Part shown: one piece after another, positions 8,321-16,850 of the stretch
How the letters are laid out: each line of letters starts with the position of its first letter
How positions within the stretch are numbered: position 1 is the first letter of the stretch
Source of the DNA: a virus
Direction: 5' to 3' (one strand)
DNA: 28,832 nt
Virus record (IMG/VR): IMGVR_UViG_3300037088_000020
Location: 1 to 28,832 of that record
Position numbers and translations under genes: made by a program
The notes under the pieces: model-generated
The model's input: the letters and a program-made list of their open reading frames with translations, nothing else
What the model was told of the DNA's origin: nothing
Databases searched by the model: none

Positions 8321-9829
8321 TTAGCCCTGGAGCACGACCGCGAGGTTCGTGTCCAAGATGGCGACACCCGCCAACAGGTCCAGGTTGACCACCGTGCCGC
8401 CCTGCTGGATGCTGTACTGCATCGACACCCTCATGGCGATGTCATTGTAGACACCGACGTGAGACAGCACACCCATCGCGTTGTTCGGAATAGCCAACGG
8501 ACGGGTGACGAGGGCGATGGCGTTCCGGTGGAAAGCCAGGTTCAGCGCACCAGCCGGGCCGGGGTAGCACTTGTCGTCATCGGTGATCCCGTAGTCCAGC
8601 GGCCGGTCCAGGTAAAGGGCCTGGTAAGTACCGTTCGCGTCCGGCGTTCCGTCCACGAGGGACCGATAGGACTCGATGATCGTGTACGTGTGCCGGGTGG
8701 CACCGTAACCCTTCGTTCCGGTCTGGAACGCGATCAACTGGCCCACGGCGGGGGCAACGCCCGGCGCGGTGAAGCCGTCCACGACGACCTGCTCCACCCA
8801 ACCCGCCGCCTGCGTGGCACCCACGTCGCACGCATTGTAGACCGCCATCGGCGCAGCCGCCTGCGTAGCGTACTTGTTCGCCTCGTTGAGGGTGATCGTG
8901 GCGAGCGAAGCCCCCGACGCCACGAGATACGTCGGCTGGTCGTTGCCAGCCACGACAACGAATTCGTTGCTGGTCGTGGAGGCCGCCGTCGCGCTACCTG
9001 CCGTAACGGCCCCTGCCGACACGGTGGCACCCGCAGCCACAGCGTCATCCAGCGTAGCCGACGTGTCCACGTCGGCGCTGCCGAGCGAGACACTGTTGAC
9101 GTTCTGGTCCATGTAGGTATCGAACCCGAGAATCCGTCCCAGGGTGGCGCTTTCCAGCGCGGTGCCGAAGTCACCGCGTTGCTGGGCGGCGATGAACAGT
9201 TCGTTCTTCAGCAGTGAAGTCTCGCTCACGGGAGCCAAGACCAGGTTTCGGCCCTCCAGCGGAGCCTTCTGGACGTTCAGCCGCTCACGGGCTTCCAGCA
9301 CGTAGTCCTTGCTGTTCGCGGCGGTCAGGTTGTTCAGCCGACCGACGCGCTGCGTCGGGTTGCCGAGGAAACCGTGAACGCGACCGAGAACGGCGCGGTC
9401 CACCGAACGGGCAATCGTAATCATGCCCGGCCGGAGGTAGATGTCCACCAAGTCCTGGAAGGACTTGCTGGCTTCGCCGTCCTTGATGGTGAAGCTGGTG
9501 TAGAACCACTGGTCGAGAGGCACGCGGACGTTCGTGGCGTTCGCGGCCTGGTTCGCCAGGGCGGTCCCGTCCTGCTTCCTGCGAATCTGGAAGTTGCCCG
9601 GCCGGCGGGTGTTCACCACGTCGCCGAACTGGCGGATTTCGTTCTCGAAGTCGCGGTGGACCAAGTTGGCGATGACCATGTTCTCCTGGAGAATGGCCAA
9701 GCCCTCGGCAGCCCACAACTCGGGAATGAAGGCGTTCGTGCCCGCGGTGGGACCACCGAAGTCGTTGCCACCGGCGTAGGGCACATCGAAGCACGCCAAG
9801 GCGGCGCGCGAAAGGTACAGCGGATTCAT
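8321..9829 (-). CDS. Major capsid protein, P22-coat-like
   Basis: A 502-residue protein directly following the scaffold gene. Residues 25-170 resemble the P22-coat family: FIPELWAAEGLAILQENMV, then GDVVNTRRPGNFQIRR, LDQWFYTSFTIKDGEASKS and a helix ending in ARSVDRAVLGR. A region at about 240-350 is rich in Ala, Thr, Ser and Val and probably forms an inserted surface domain. The C-terminus, MRVSMQYSIQQGG to AILDTNLAVVLQG, is the usual end of these coat proteins. The frame also opens with a GTG three codons upstream; the ATG is preferred because GGAG is 8 bases away. Its first 15 residues match the N-terminus of the scaffold protein. Confidence 0.92.
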   Translation of the reverse strand: MNPLYLSRAALACFDVPYAGGNDFGGPTAGTNAFIPELWAAEGLAILQENMVIANLVHRDFENEIRQFGDVVNTRRPGNFQIRRKQDGTALANQAANATNVRVPLDQWFYTSFTIKDGEASKSFQDLVDIYLRPGMITIARSVDRAVLGRVHGFLGNPTQRVGRLNNLTAANSKDYVLEARERLNVQKAPLEGRNLVLAPVSETSLLKNELFIAAQQRGDFGTALESATLGRILGFDTYMDQNVNSVSLGSADVDTSATLDDAVAAGATVSAGAVTAGSATAASTTSNEFVVVAGNDQPTYLVASGASLATITLNEANKYATQAAAPMAVYNACDVGATQAAGWVEQVVVDGFTAPGVAPAVGQLIAFQTGTKGYGATRHTYTIIESYRSLVDGTPDANGTYQALYLDRPLDYGITDDDKCYPGPAGALNLAFHRNAIALVTRPLAIPNNAMGVLSHVGVYNDIAMRVSMQYSIQQGGTVVNLDLLAGVAILDTNLAVVLQG

Positions 9830-9907
9830 CGTTGTCACTCCGTAGAAAATGTTAAGAAAGGCGAGAGTCGCACACGCGGCCCTCAGACGACGAACCCCTG
9901 AGACAGG

Positions 9908-10801
9908 TTAGCGGCCTGACTTGCCTCCCTTTTGGGGACGCAATCCGAGCAGAGCAGGGTTCTCCGCACGAATCTTGAGGTACTGCTCCTGGGTCAGTTT
10001 CCTCGGGTCGATCTTGCCGCCCGCACCCGACGCAAGGCCGCCGGTAGCCGCACTCGACCCAATGCCGCTCACTACTCCAGAGTTGAAGAGATTGCCGTAC
10101 TTCTTCGGCAACTCCCGCATCCGTTTCACGGCGCTTTCAGGCGAGTGCAAGGTGATGGTCGGCTCCCCCGTATTGGGATCGGTGTCGGGGAAGTCCACCT
10201 GGACCTTGAATTTCCCAGTGCCCTTGCCCTTGTCGTCCGTGATCTCGGTCAAGCGCGTCATGGGACGCAACACTGACATGATCTGGTCGGGATCGAACGC
10301 ATCGCCCTTGACGGCAGCGTCCATCAGGCCCCGCTCCACGGTCTCCCCGCGGTATCGGTGTTCCCAATCTTCCCGAGCCTTGTTGGCATCCGCCAACTGC
10401 TTTCCGTACTGCTCTTCCAACTGCTTCTTCTCGTGAGCCAACTGCGCTTCCTTCGTGCGCCCTTCCTTCCGCAAGTCCTCCAACTGCTGGGCCAACTGCT
10501 CGCGCTCCTGGATGGTGAGGTTCTTACTCGCCATCGTCTCCTCCAGCGTCTTCTCGACTCGCTGGACCTGCGCTTGATGCTTGCGCCGGTCATCGGCAAG
10601 CATCCGGTTGACATCATCCTGGGTGAAGCGGCCATCAACAGCCCCGGCCCCGGCACCCGCGCCAGCCCCGGCCCCGGCCCCGGCACCCGCGCCGGCCCCG
10701 GCACCTGCGCCAGCCCCGGCACCCGAGCCGTCACCAGCACCCACACCACCCTCACCCTCGAACGAAGCCAACACTGCACGCGACAGATAGAGAGAATTCA
10801 T
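9908..10801 (-). CDS. Capsid scaffold protein with Gly-Ala tract
   Basis: A 297-residue protein immediately upstream of the capsid gene. It has a 15-residue N-terminus nearly identical to that of the capsid protein, then a (Gly-Ala)14 tract at residues 27-54, a long charged coiled coil at about 60-160 rich in Glu, Lys and Gln, a middle domain with MSVLRPMTRLTEITD and a basic Gly-rich C-terminus ending GGKSGR. Coiled coil plus basic tail is typical of phage scaffolds, whose tail contacts the inner face of the coat. The ATG has only a weak AGAG upstream. A GA tract of this kind in a scaffold is unusual; it may be a flexible spacer. Confidence 0.85.
   Translation of the reverse strand: MNSLYLSRAVLASFEGEGGVGAGDGSGAGAGAGAGAGAGAGAGAGAGAGAGAGAVDGRFTQDDVNRMLADDRRKHQAQVQRVEKTLEETMASKNLTIQEREQLAQQLEDLRKEGRTKEAQLAHEKKQLEEQYGKQLADANKAREDWEHRYRGETVERGLMDAAVKGDAFDPDQIMSVLRPMTRLTEITDDKGKGTGKFKVQVDFPDTDPNTGEPTITLHSPESAVKRMRELPKKYGNLFNSGVVSGIGSSAATGGLASGAGGKIDPRKLTQEQYLKIRAENPALLGLRPQKGGKSGR
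10640..10723 (-). repeat. Gly-Ala coding repeat in scaffold gene
   Basis: Fourteen consecutive Gly-Ala dipeptides are encoded by GC-rich hexamer-like units with varied third positions (GGC, GGG, GGT / GCC, GCT, GCG, GCA). The mixed codon use means the tract is not a very recent slippage product, but it can still expand or contract in frame. Confidence 0.9.
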
Positions 10802-10887
10802 CGCTCTGTTCTCACTCCCACGACTTTGACACCAAGACGCTCAACTACATCGTGGTCTGTAGGGCATCTAATTCCCCGGCCTTAAAA

Positions 10888-10907
10888 TGGGCCGCCAGGT
10901 TGGCCCA
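10888..10907 (-). terminator. Weak hairpin after bacterioferritin gene
   Basis: TGGGCC and GGCCCA form a 6-bp stem with an 8-base loop five bases after the bacterioferritin stop, followed on the minus strand by ATTTTAA. This could be a weak terminator separating bacterioferritin from the scaffold/capsid unit. The gap 10802-10911 has no other gene; it may carry a promoter for the scaffold and capsid genes, but I see no convincing -35/-10 pair. Confidence 0.4.
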
Positions 10908-10911
10908 GCAA

Positions 10912-11352
10912 CTATTTCTGCGTTGACAGGTATCCTTCGACACCCAACTGTGCGATCACAGACAACTGTGTTTCCAACCAGTGAAGATGATCCTCCTCTT
11001 CCTTCAAGTTGGCTTCCAGCAGCGGGCGGATCGCCTCACTCACTGTCCGCAAAGCCATCTTGTAATCGGCAATCGCTGACACTTCCGATTGCCGATCAAA
11101 CTGAAATTGCATCGGCACTTCCCGGCCGGTATTGATCGGATTGAGTCGGTTGACCACTGGCAGGCCACCCAGAGCTAGGATGCGGGACATCAAGGACGAG
11201 GCGTGCCGCATTTCCATCATGGCTCGCTTCTTGACCATTTGATGCAAGGACGCATAGCCCCAGTTTTCAGCCATCTCAGCGTGGACCACATACTGGTGGA
11301 TCGCGGTCAATTCACCAGCCAGCAACAAGTTCAACGTCTGAATATCGTTCAC
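10912..11352 (-). CDS. bfr: Bacterioferritin
   Basis: A 146-residue protein with the full bacterioferritin pattern: LLAGELTAIHQYVVHAEM near the start, NWGY at 30-33, MMEMRHASSL at 45-54, RILALGGLP at 57-65, KEEEDHLHWLETQL at 117-130 and QLGVEGYLSTQK at the end. Diiron ligands correspond to Glu14, Glu47, His50, probably Glu90, Glu119 and His122. Met48 matches the haem-ligating methionine at the subunit interface. Bacterioferritins form 24-subunit shells that oxidise and store iron. The GTG start has AAAGGAG at 6 bases spacing. It sits between a head-tail connector and the scaffold gene, in line with the late operon, which is an unexpected setting for a host-type iron protein. It appears intact. 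Confidence 0.93.
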   Translation of the reverse strand: MNDIQTLNLLLAGELTAIHQYVVHAEMAENWGYASLHQMVKKRAMMEMRHASSLMSRILALGGLPVVNRLNPINTGREVPMQFQFDRQSEVSAIADYKMALRTVSEAIRPLLEANLKEEEDHLHWLETQLSVIAQLGVEGYLSTQK

Positions 11353-11363
11353 CGCTGGCTCCT

Positions 11364-11936
11364 TTACGAAACTCGTGAGAGTCTGACCGCCTCGTCGTCA
11401 CGCAAGAATGGTTTCAAGAGCGACCACGCCAGGGGATTCGGTATGAGATTGATTAGGTGCTCAATCGGCACCATGTTTCTCTCATAGTGCGTTCGCACTT
11501 CGGCGTGGCCTTGTGCCGTGACTGCCAGGTTCTCCAACTCCAGTTGGGGGTCAATCCCGTCCAAGAGACTGAATGCCAACTCATACTGGGCTATTCGGAC
11601 GGCCTCGGGCACAACCGTGTCAGTACCGCGAGGGAACTCCAACGGTTGCGTTGCGTCCGCGGCACGTTTCTGAGACTCGTATCGTTCCCACGCCTTCTGA
11701 TCGAACGTCGAATTCAACGGGTCCGTGAACGGTGGCGGCGTTGCCACAAGGAAAAGGTAGACGGCATGTTTTGCACCCTTGTAGGCAAGGTTGTCCATCA
11801 ACCGCCGTGCGGACAACAGCGCCTTTTGCTGGTCACTTGCACCTGCATCATCCCACGCCTCGGTGTGCAAACGAGTGCTGAAATACTCGTTTGCCTCCGT
11901 CAAGGAACCATAAATGTCGGCGTTAATTGTCGGCAT
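11364..11936 (-). CDS. DnaT-like head-tail connector protein
   Basis: A 190-residue protein of the type annotated as phage 'DnaT-like ssDNA binding' proteins, which in structural clusters act as head-tail connectors. Evidence is the N-terminal DIYGSLTEANEYFSTRL, WDDAGASDQQKALLSARRLM, the LEFPRGTDTVVPEAVRIAQY block and ALLDG-like LAFSLLDGIDPQLE. These segments match the recalled family in order. The open frame extends further upstream, but the ATG at 11936 has GGAG with 8 bases spacing and begins 11 bases after the glycosyltransferase stop, so it is the likely start. The next gene, bacterioferritin, begins 11 bases after its stop. Confidence 0.82.
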   Translation of the reverse strand: MPTINADIYGSLTEANEYFSTRLHTEAWDDAGASDQQKALLSARRLMDNLAYKGAKHAVYLFLVATPPPFTDPLNSTFDQKAWERYESQKRAADATQPLEFPRGTDTVVPEAVRIAQYELAFSLLDGIDPQLELENLAVTAQGHAEVRTHYERNMVPIEHLINLIPNPLAWSLLKPFLRDDEAVRLSRVS

Positions 11937-11947
11937 GGGTCGATCTC

Positions 11948-13099
11948 CTACCTGGGCGTCAGCCAATCGAGTTGTGTTCGTTCCCGCTCGGTGTACCAAC
12001 CCTTACCCATAAGGTCGGTCAACATCTGGAAATACTCTTGATAGCGGTAGCGAATGCGATCCATGCTGTAGTTGGCGACCGCTCGCCGGTGAATGTACTC
12101 ACGGTCCAGCGTCGGAGCCGTCTTGGCTGCAAACAGGAAATGGTCCAACGTCCGGCAGCGGAAGCCAGTCTTACCATGTTCCACTGTCTCGGGGAATGCA
12201 CCCCAGTCCGTTGTAATGGCCGGCGTACCCGCCATCTGCGATTCCACATTCACTGTGCCAAACGGCTCGATGTACGTTGTCGGGACGAATGTGGCAATCG
12301 CATGGCCGTAGAGATCAGCACGTTGTTGACCGGTCACACAGCCCACGTATTCCAGGTTGTCACCTTCGTACACTTCGCCATCCGTGCAGAAAATCCGGTT
12401 GCCTTCCACCTTGTCGCAACCTTGCCCGGCGATCTTCAACTTGAGGCCGAGTCGATTGCACGTCTCGACCGCAATGTTAATGCCTTTTCGCTTGATAAGG
12501 CGGCCCACGTACAAGTAGTAGTCACCTGGCTCCTTGCGATAGGTGTAATCGGCAGGATTCAAGTAGTTAGGAACCACCACGTCATAGAACCGGCCGTCCG
12601 GGTCATAGCCGCCTTGTGCGCCCCATATCTTGTGCATGTGGCTGTAGGACTCAAACACCCGGTACTTGGCGAAGGTGCCATTGTAGCCGATGCCGTACTC
12701 CACAACCAACACGTCCTCACCGACCGCCTTGACCAGCGGCAAGTTCATCGTGCCCATGATAATGCACACAAAGTCGCCCGGCCGCTTCCTCTTGTTAATC
12801 TCGGCCGCCGCCCTCTCGTTGAGGAGTCGCCAGTATGGTGCCTGGCCGCTCCAATCACAATCGTAGAGGGCGTCGGGATTGAACTTACCGAACCAACCTT
12901 CCTGTTCGGCCGCCGACAGGACTGTTACGTCTTCGACGCAACAGTCCTGTACCTGGCTCCCCTCTGCACCATAATGGAAAACCTCGTGACCGAGACTGCC
13001 CATCATCTGGCAAAAGTGAAGCACCTTCGTCGTGAACGCGCACGCAGTATGCTTCGGATGCGTCTGCGTGTGCGGCAAAGCCACAACATGGAATCTCAT
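11948..13099 (-). CDS. GT4-type glycosyltransferase (GT-B fold)
   Basis: A 383-residue retaining glycosyltransferase of the GT4 type. The N-terminal domain begins RFHVVALPHTQTHP and ends before VVVPNYLNPADY, the interdomain segment. The C-terminal nucleotide-sugar domain starts with YYLYVGRLIKRKG (Arg200, Lys205) and contains KLKIAGQG and the E-x7-E motif EPFGTVNVE (Glu278, Glu286) followed by SQMAGTPAITTDWGAFPETV. These are the conserved donor-binding features, so the enzyme looks active. No membrane span or signal peptide. The start has a GAGAGAG run upstream. It lies just below four fibre genes, three with Thr-rich collagen repeats, and above connector genes. The acceptor is unknown; fibre threonines are a reasonable guess, host surface glycan an alternative. 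Confidence 0.92.
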   Translation of the reverse strand: MRFHVVALPHTQTHPKHTACAFTTKVLHFCQMMGSLGHEVFHYGAEGSQVQDCCVEDVTVLSAAEQEGWFGKFNPDALYDCDWSGQAPYWRLLNERAAAEINKRKRPGDFVCIIMGTMNLPLVKAVGEDVLVVEYGIGYNGTFAKYRVFESYSHMHKIWGAQGGYDPDGRFYDVVVPNYLNPADYTYRKEPGDYYLYVGRLIKRKGINIAVETCNRLGLKLKIAGQGCDKVEGNRIFCTDGEVYEGDNLEYVGCVTGQQRADLYGHAIATFVPTTYIEPFGTVNVESQMAGTPAITTDWGAFPETVEHGKTGFRCRTLDHFLFAAKTAPTLDREYIHRRAVANYSMDRIRYRYQEYFQMLTDLMGKGWYTERERTQLDWLTPR

Positions 13100-13141
13100 A
13101 CTGGTCTCTCTCTCGCGTTGACGTAACTAGGTTAAGGGTTA

Positions 13142-13166
13142 AAGTCGCGTCTCTCAGGTGCGACTT
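13142..13166 (-). terminator. Hairpin after collagen-like spike gene
   Basis: AAGTCGC and its complement form a 7-bp stem around an 11-base loop, overlapping the spike gene stop, followed on the minus strand by TAACCCTTAACC. It lies in the 65-bp gap before the glycosyltransferase and may be a weak terminator or mRNA-end stabiliser. Confidence 0.4.
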
Positions 13167-15516
13167 AGTATTCAGTTGAGGACCAATTGGAAATGTAGGC
13201 GTTGGCATTTCCTACCGTGTTCAAGGCTGGATTGTAATTGTTAGTGTTGGATTGGACGCTCACCGACGTGACACGGCAAAAACCGCCCACGTAAGCACTC
13301 GCCCCATAGCCCACACCACTTCCAACCAGGAACCCGCCGGTGATGTCGATGAAGCCGCAGTTCCGTGCCAGGATGCCCGTGTAGGCACCGCCGATAGCCA
13401 CAAAGAATGCGTCGATATGCGAACCACCACCGGACGCATAAAGCCCGTGCCCGGCACCCATGCCGCCGCAACCGCTAATCCCTAGCCATTGATCGGTCGT
13501 CACGTAGCCGTGATACACCGTCACGCCGCCGTCAAAGTTGTTGATGCCGAGTGACTTCAACAAGATCGACGGATTGCTTCCGCCATTGACCCATGCAGTT
13601 GATGTCGGGACCATAACGGCGCTTGTCCCAGCATTCCGTACACCAACCAGCGCCATCCTCCCGAACGTCACGTCGGAGACAATGACAAAACCATTGCCCG
13701 CAAACGTCAGAACGCTCTTGAGCACGCGAATGTAGCCCGTTACTGAACCACTTGGCACGGTGCTGGCAAAACTGTAGACCAGCAACGTGATGCGATGATT
13801 CACACTGTCAACATTCGTAACTTGGTGACAGCCACACAGCATCAAGGGATTCGTGCCACCACTCGGTATCCGAATCACCACGTAGTCATTGACCGCGATA
13901 TTGCTCACGTCGCTGACATTCAGGATGACCGTATAGCCGCCGCCCACAGCCGTCGTACTAAACACTGACGACATTGTGATGTCGTAGGTGTTGACACCGA
14001 GAATCTGAACTCGTGCGCCGCACGGATGCCAGTAGTCGATCTCAGCCACCGACGAATAATGTCCATCCTGGACATAGAGCGTAGCGGTGTAGGCTGGCGG
14101 AATATACATGGGACCGATGACCGACAAGAACTTGCCGACCGTCTTCCACGGATTACCGCTGCTGCCATCACCTGTTGAATCGTTCCCCGAAGGACCGATG
14201 TAGTAAGTAATGTTGCTGTTGATCGCCGAGCCCGCGGGGCCGGTCGCACCAGTCGCACCAGCAGGACCAACAGGTCCCGTCGATCCAGTAGGACCGGCAG
14301 GGCCACCAGATGGACCACTTGGCCCCGATGGTCCTGTTGCACCCGTTGCACCCACAAGGAAAGCAGTCAAGCCGCCCCAATGCGTGCTCTGTGGGCCTGT
14401 TGACCCCGAGGGACCCGTCGAACCAGTTGGCCCGGATGGACCAGTAGCGCCCACAGGTCCCGAGGGACCACTTGGGCCAGTCGCACCAGTCGGGCCGCCC
14501 GGGGGACCACTAGCCCCTGCTACGCCCGCCGGACCCGTTGGACCCGTTGCTCCAGTCGGACCACCCGCGGGTCCCGTTACACCAATTGAACCCGTTGCAC
14601 CAATTGCACCCGCGGGTCCTGTTGCACCAGTCGCACCAACCAGGAAAGCAGTCAAGCCACCCCAGCGTGTGCTCCGCGGGCCAGTTGCCCCCGCCGTTCC
14701 GGCCGGTCCACTTGGACCAGACGGCCCCGTCGCCCCAGTTGGGCCGCCGGATGGTCCACTCGGTCCCGTTGCGCCAGTGGCACCTTTGAGACCTGTAAGT
14801 CCAGTCGGACCAGTCGGCCCCGTCACACCAACCGGCCCAGTAGTGCCAGTTGCACCTTTGAGGCCAGTCAAACCAGTCGGACCCGTCGCGCCTGTTGCAC
14901 CGTTGAGACCAACCGGCCCAGTTGTGCCAGTTGCACCCTTGGGACCACTTGACCCAGACGGTCCGGTTATTCCCACACCAGTCGGCCCAGTAGTGCCCGT
15001 TGCACCCTTGAGACCAGTTGGTCCGGTCGGGCCAGACGGTCCGGTTGCGCCTGTTGCACCCTTGGGACCCGTCGCACCAATCAAACCCGTTAAACCTGTC
15101 GGACCCGTCGCACCAGTCACACCCGCACCAGTCGGTCCAGTAGTGCCCGTTGCACCCTTGGGACCAGTTGATCCAGTCGGACCAGTCGCGCCAGTTGCAC
15201 CAGCACCCGTTGGGCCAATCGAACCTGTTGCACCCGCAGGACCAGTTGCCCCCGCCGTTCCGGCCGGTCCACTTGGACCAGACGGCCCCGTCGCCCCAGT
15301 TGGGCCGCCGGATGGTCCGGTCGGTCCAGTCGGACCAGTTGTACCCGGTGCCCCGGGGTTATCAAACGAGAGATTTCCAGCCCCGTCCGTTTTCAGGACT
15401 TGACCGGTCGTACCGTCGCTGACAGGGAATTTAAGTGGCGGAATCACCAGTTGATCGCCGGAAGCGAACTGGCGAACCTGTCCACTTTCGACGACCAATG
15501 GTTTGTGTTCTGCCAC
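13165..15516 (-). CDS. Collagen-like tail spike with beta-helix C-terminus
   Basis: A 783-residue fibre. Residues 1-52 form a module ([33 protein letters not shown]) related to the start of the 15538-16107 protein. Residues about 53-435 are collagen-like Gly-X-Y triplets, mostly GPT, GAT and GPS, with two interruptions carrying WGGLTAFLV. The C-terminal 350 residues begin [20 protein letters not shown] and continue as Gly/Val/Asn-rich strands, the pattern of a right-handed beta-helix spike, ending NWSSTEY. Collagen stalk plus beta-helix head suggests a receptor-binding or glycan-binding fibre. GTG start with GGGAG at 7 bases. The gene carries an exact 77-bp in-frame direct repeat. No catalytic residues can be assigned by eye. 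Confidence 0.88.
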   Translation of the reverse strand: MAEHKPLVVESGQVRQFASGDQLVIPPLKFPVSDGTTGQVLKTDGAGNLSFDNPGAPGTTGPTGPTGPSGGPTGATGPSGPSGPAGTAGATGPAGATGSIGPTGAGATGATGPTGSTGPKGATGTTGPTGAGVTGATGPTGLTGLIGATGPKGATGATGPSGPTGPTGLKGATGTTGPTGVGITGPSGSSGPKGATGTTGPVGLNGATGATGPTGLTGLKGATGTTGPVGVTGPTGPTGLTGLKGATGATGPSGPSGGPTGATGPSGPSGPAGTAGATGPRSTRWGGLTAFLVGATGATGPAGAIGATGSIGVTGPAGGPTGATGPTGPAGVAGASGPPGGPTGATGPSGPSGPVGATGPSGPTGSTGPSGSTGPQSTHWGGLTAFLVGATGATGPSGPSGPSGGPAGPTGSTGPVGPAGATGATGPAGSAINSNITYYIGPSGNDSTGDGSSGNPWKTVGKFLSVIGPMYIPPAYTATLYVQDGHYSSVAEIDYWHPCGARVQILGVNTYDITMSSVFSTTAVGGGYTVILNVSDVSNIAVNDYVVIRIPSGGTNPLMLCGCHQVTNVDSVNHRITLLVYSFASTVPSGSVTGYIRVLKSVLTFAGNGFVIVSDVTFGRMALVGVRNAGTSAVMVPTSTAWVNGGSNPSILLKSLGINNFDGGVTVYHGYVTTDQWLGISGCGGMGAGHGLYASGGGSHIDAFFVAIGGAYTGILARNCGFIDITGGFLVGSGVGYGASAYVGGFCRVTSVSVQSNTNNYNPALNTVGNANAYISNWSSTEY
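14353..14388 (-). repeat. Duplicated non-collagen interruption, copy 2
   Basis: Encodes [12 protein letters not shown], an interruption in the Gly-X-Y pattern of the spike. It is almost identical to the copy at 14638-14673 ([12 protein letters not shown]), each followed by GATGATGP. The two copies are 285 bases (95 codons) apart. Confidence 0.9.
14638..14673 (-). repeat. Duplicated non-collagen interruption, copy 1
   Basis: Encodes [12 protein letters not shown], the first hydrophobic interruption of the collagen stalk in transcription order. Differences from the second copy at DNA level are mostly third positions, suggesting an older duplication held by selection on the peptide. Confidence 0.9.
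14681..14757 (-). repeat. 77-bp exact direct repeat, distal copy
   Basis: Identical over 77 bases to 15242-15318 and in the same reading frame (offset 561 bases, 187 codons). It encodes part of a [15 protein letters not shown] segment. Recombination between the copies would remove 187 codons of stalk without a frameshift. Confidence 0.93.
15242..15318 (-). repeat. 77-bp exact direct repeat, proximal copy
   Basis: Partner of the repeat at 14681-14757, near the start of the collagen stalk of the spike gene. Exact identity contrasts with the drifted codons of the surrounding triplets, so the duplication or a gene conversion between copies is recent. Confidence 0.93.
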
Positions 15517-15537
15517 GATAAAACTCCCGTCTGCTGC

Positions 15538-16107
15538 TTACAACTTGATCGGAGCCGCAAGCACCAAGTCCATCTTCGTCGCGGAGATCGCCTTGCCGAC
15601 CCGCACGACAAACTGCCCGGCCGTTGTCGGGGCCGAAGCCGTCAGCAGGCCAGCCGTGGCGGGGTCCAGGAAGTAGACCGCACCCGGAGTCAGACCACCC
15701 GAGCCACCCGTGACAGCATCCCAGTCGGTCGTCAAAGCCGTCAGGGTGCCATCCGTCAGGATGTTGCCCGGATCGCCTGCGGCAATAGACGTGTCCTTCA
15801 CCAACCCGAAGACATCCGTTGTCGCCTGGGCATTCGCCTCAGCGAGATCGACCGTGCCGTCCGCCTTGAGATAGACCGGCGCACCGATCAGGATGGGGTT
15901 GGCGTTGGCGTTCGTCAGCGACTCTTGCGCGACATCGGGATCAACCCATTCCAGCACTGTCCCGCTGGCCGGCAGCGCCAGCACTTGCTTCGCGGCACCC
16001 GCACCCGGCGGCAACTGATAGCCGCCGACATCGAGACCATCGACAGACTGAATCTGTTCCAGTTCTCCGGCCTCGATCACGATTGGTTTGCGATACGTTA
16101 CGGACAT
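15538..16107 (-). CDS. Fibre-associated protein without collagen repeats
   Basis: A 189-residue protein lying between two collagen-like genes. Its N-terminal 50 residues (RKPIVIEAGELEQIQ, AKQVLALPASGTVLEW) resemble the start of the spike protein encoded downstream. Its C-terminal 120 residues (IGAPVYLKADGTVDL, TDVFGLVKD, GLTPGAVYFLDPATAG, FVVRVGKAISATKMDLV) align with the C-terminal domain of the 16120-16833 collagen protein. It thus links the two module types and may be a fibre connector or a virion surface protein. The ATG has AAGGAG at 8 bases spacing. No membrane span. Molecular role unknown. Confidence 0.82.
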   Translation of the reverse strand: MSVTYRKPIVIEAGELEQIQSVDGLDVGGYQLPPGAGAAKQVLALPASGTVLEWVDPDVAQESLTNANANPILIGAPVYLKADGTVDLAEANAQATTDVFGLVKDTSIAAGDPGNILTDGTLTALTTDWDAVTGGSGGLTPGAVYFLDPATAGLLTASAPTTAGQFVVRVGKAISATKMDLVLAAPIKL

Positions 16108-16119
16108 TGTTGTTGCTCC

Positions 16120-16833
16120 TTAAAGCCTGACCCTTGTTTTGACACACACGTCAAAGATTGTTGGCGTCACAGCGACCCCCACTTGAATCACGTACCCTTG
16201 TGCTGGCGGTGTCGGAGTCATTTGCCCGGCGGTATCGTAGCTCAAATAGTACACCACACCAGGACGTAGACCAGCGACACCCGTAGCAGCCGACCAGTCA
16301 AACAATTCCAGTCGCCCGGCTGGAACAATCGTAATGGGGTCTCCTGCGCGTGCCCCAAACGAAAGCCCGCATACCTGACTATTTGGTGCATTATCCGCAC
16401 CAGCATTATACGCGCCTAACGTATCAGGTATCACAAATACTGGTGCGCCCGGTGCGACATCCTCGCCAGCAATTGTTTCGATGTTGACCGAAGGACCACT
16501 TGGCCCCACTGGTCCTGTCGCTCCTGTCGCTCCTGTTGGCCCGCCCGGTGGACCGATGGGGCCACTTGGTCCACTGGGACCCGTTGCTCCCGTGGGTCCC
16601 AATCGGCCTAACGGACCGCGTGGCCCAATCGGTCCTGTTGCTCCTGTTGCTCCGTCAATTCCTTGTAGACCTTGTGGCCCCGTCACTCCCGCCGGGCCAG
16701 TCGCCCCAATAGGACCCGTCGCCCCAATTGGCCCGGTCGCCCCAACAGGACCCGTAGGTCCTATTGGACCGCCCGAGGGTCCCGAAGGACCACTCGGACC
16801 AACCAACCCTGGTTGTTCATAGTCAAACTGCAT
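16120..16833 (-). CDS. Short collagen-like fibre with C-terminal globular domain
   Basis: A 237-residue protein. After MQFDYEQP there are about 110 residues of Gly-X-Y triplets ([21 protein letters not shown] and similar; [10 protein letters not shown] as an animal-collagen-like stretch). The C-terminal 115 residues form a non-repetitive domain with [45 protein letters not shown] and a terminal VKTRVRL. This domain matches the end of the next gene's product. Collagen stalk plus small head suggests a trimeric head or tail fibre. No clear ribosome site is seen upstream of the ATG; translation may be coupled to the preceding gene, whose stop is 18 bases away. Confidence 0.85.
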   Translation of the reverse strand: MQFDYEQPGLVGPSGPSGPSGGPIGPTGPVGATGPIGATGPIGATGPAGVTGPQGLQGIDGATGATGPIGPRGPLGRLGPTGATGPSGPSGPIGPPGGPTGATGATGPVGPSGPSVNIETIAGEDVAPGAPVFVIPDTLGAYNAGADNAPNSQVCGLSFGARAGDPITIVPAGRLELFDWSAATGVAGLRPGVVYYLSYDTAGQMTPTPPAQGYVIQVGVAVTPTIFDVCVKTRVRL

Positions 16834-16850
16834 GACTTAGCCCAATCAGG

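Noticed and set aside
11948-13099. Glycosyltransferase considered as a DNA-base (hydroxymethyl) glucosyltransferase
   Set aside because: The sequence follows the general GT4 pattern with E-x7-E, and no base-modification genes are visible nearby; a protein or surface-glycan acceptor fits the context better.
14210-15403. A 397-codon plus-strand frame with GPVAP-type repeats
   Set aside because: Same mirror effect over the stalk of the spike gene; it stops where the non-repetitive spike domain begins.
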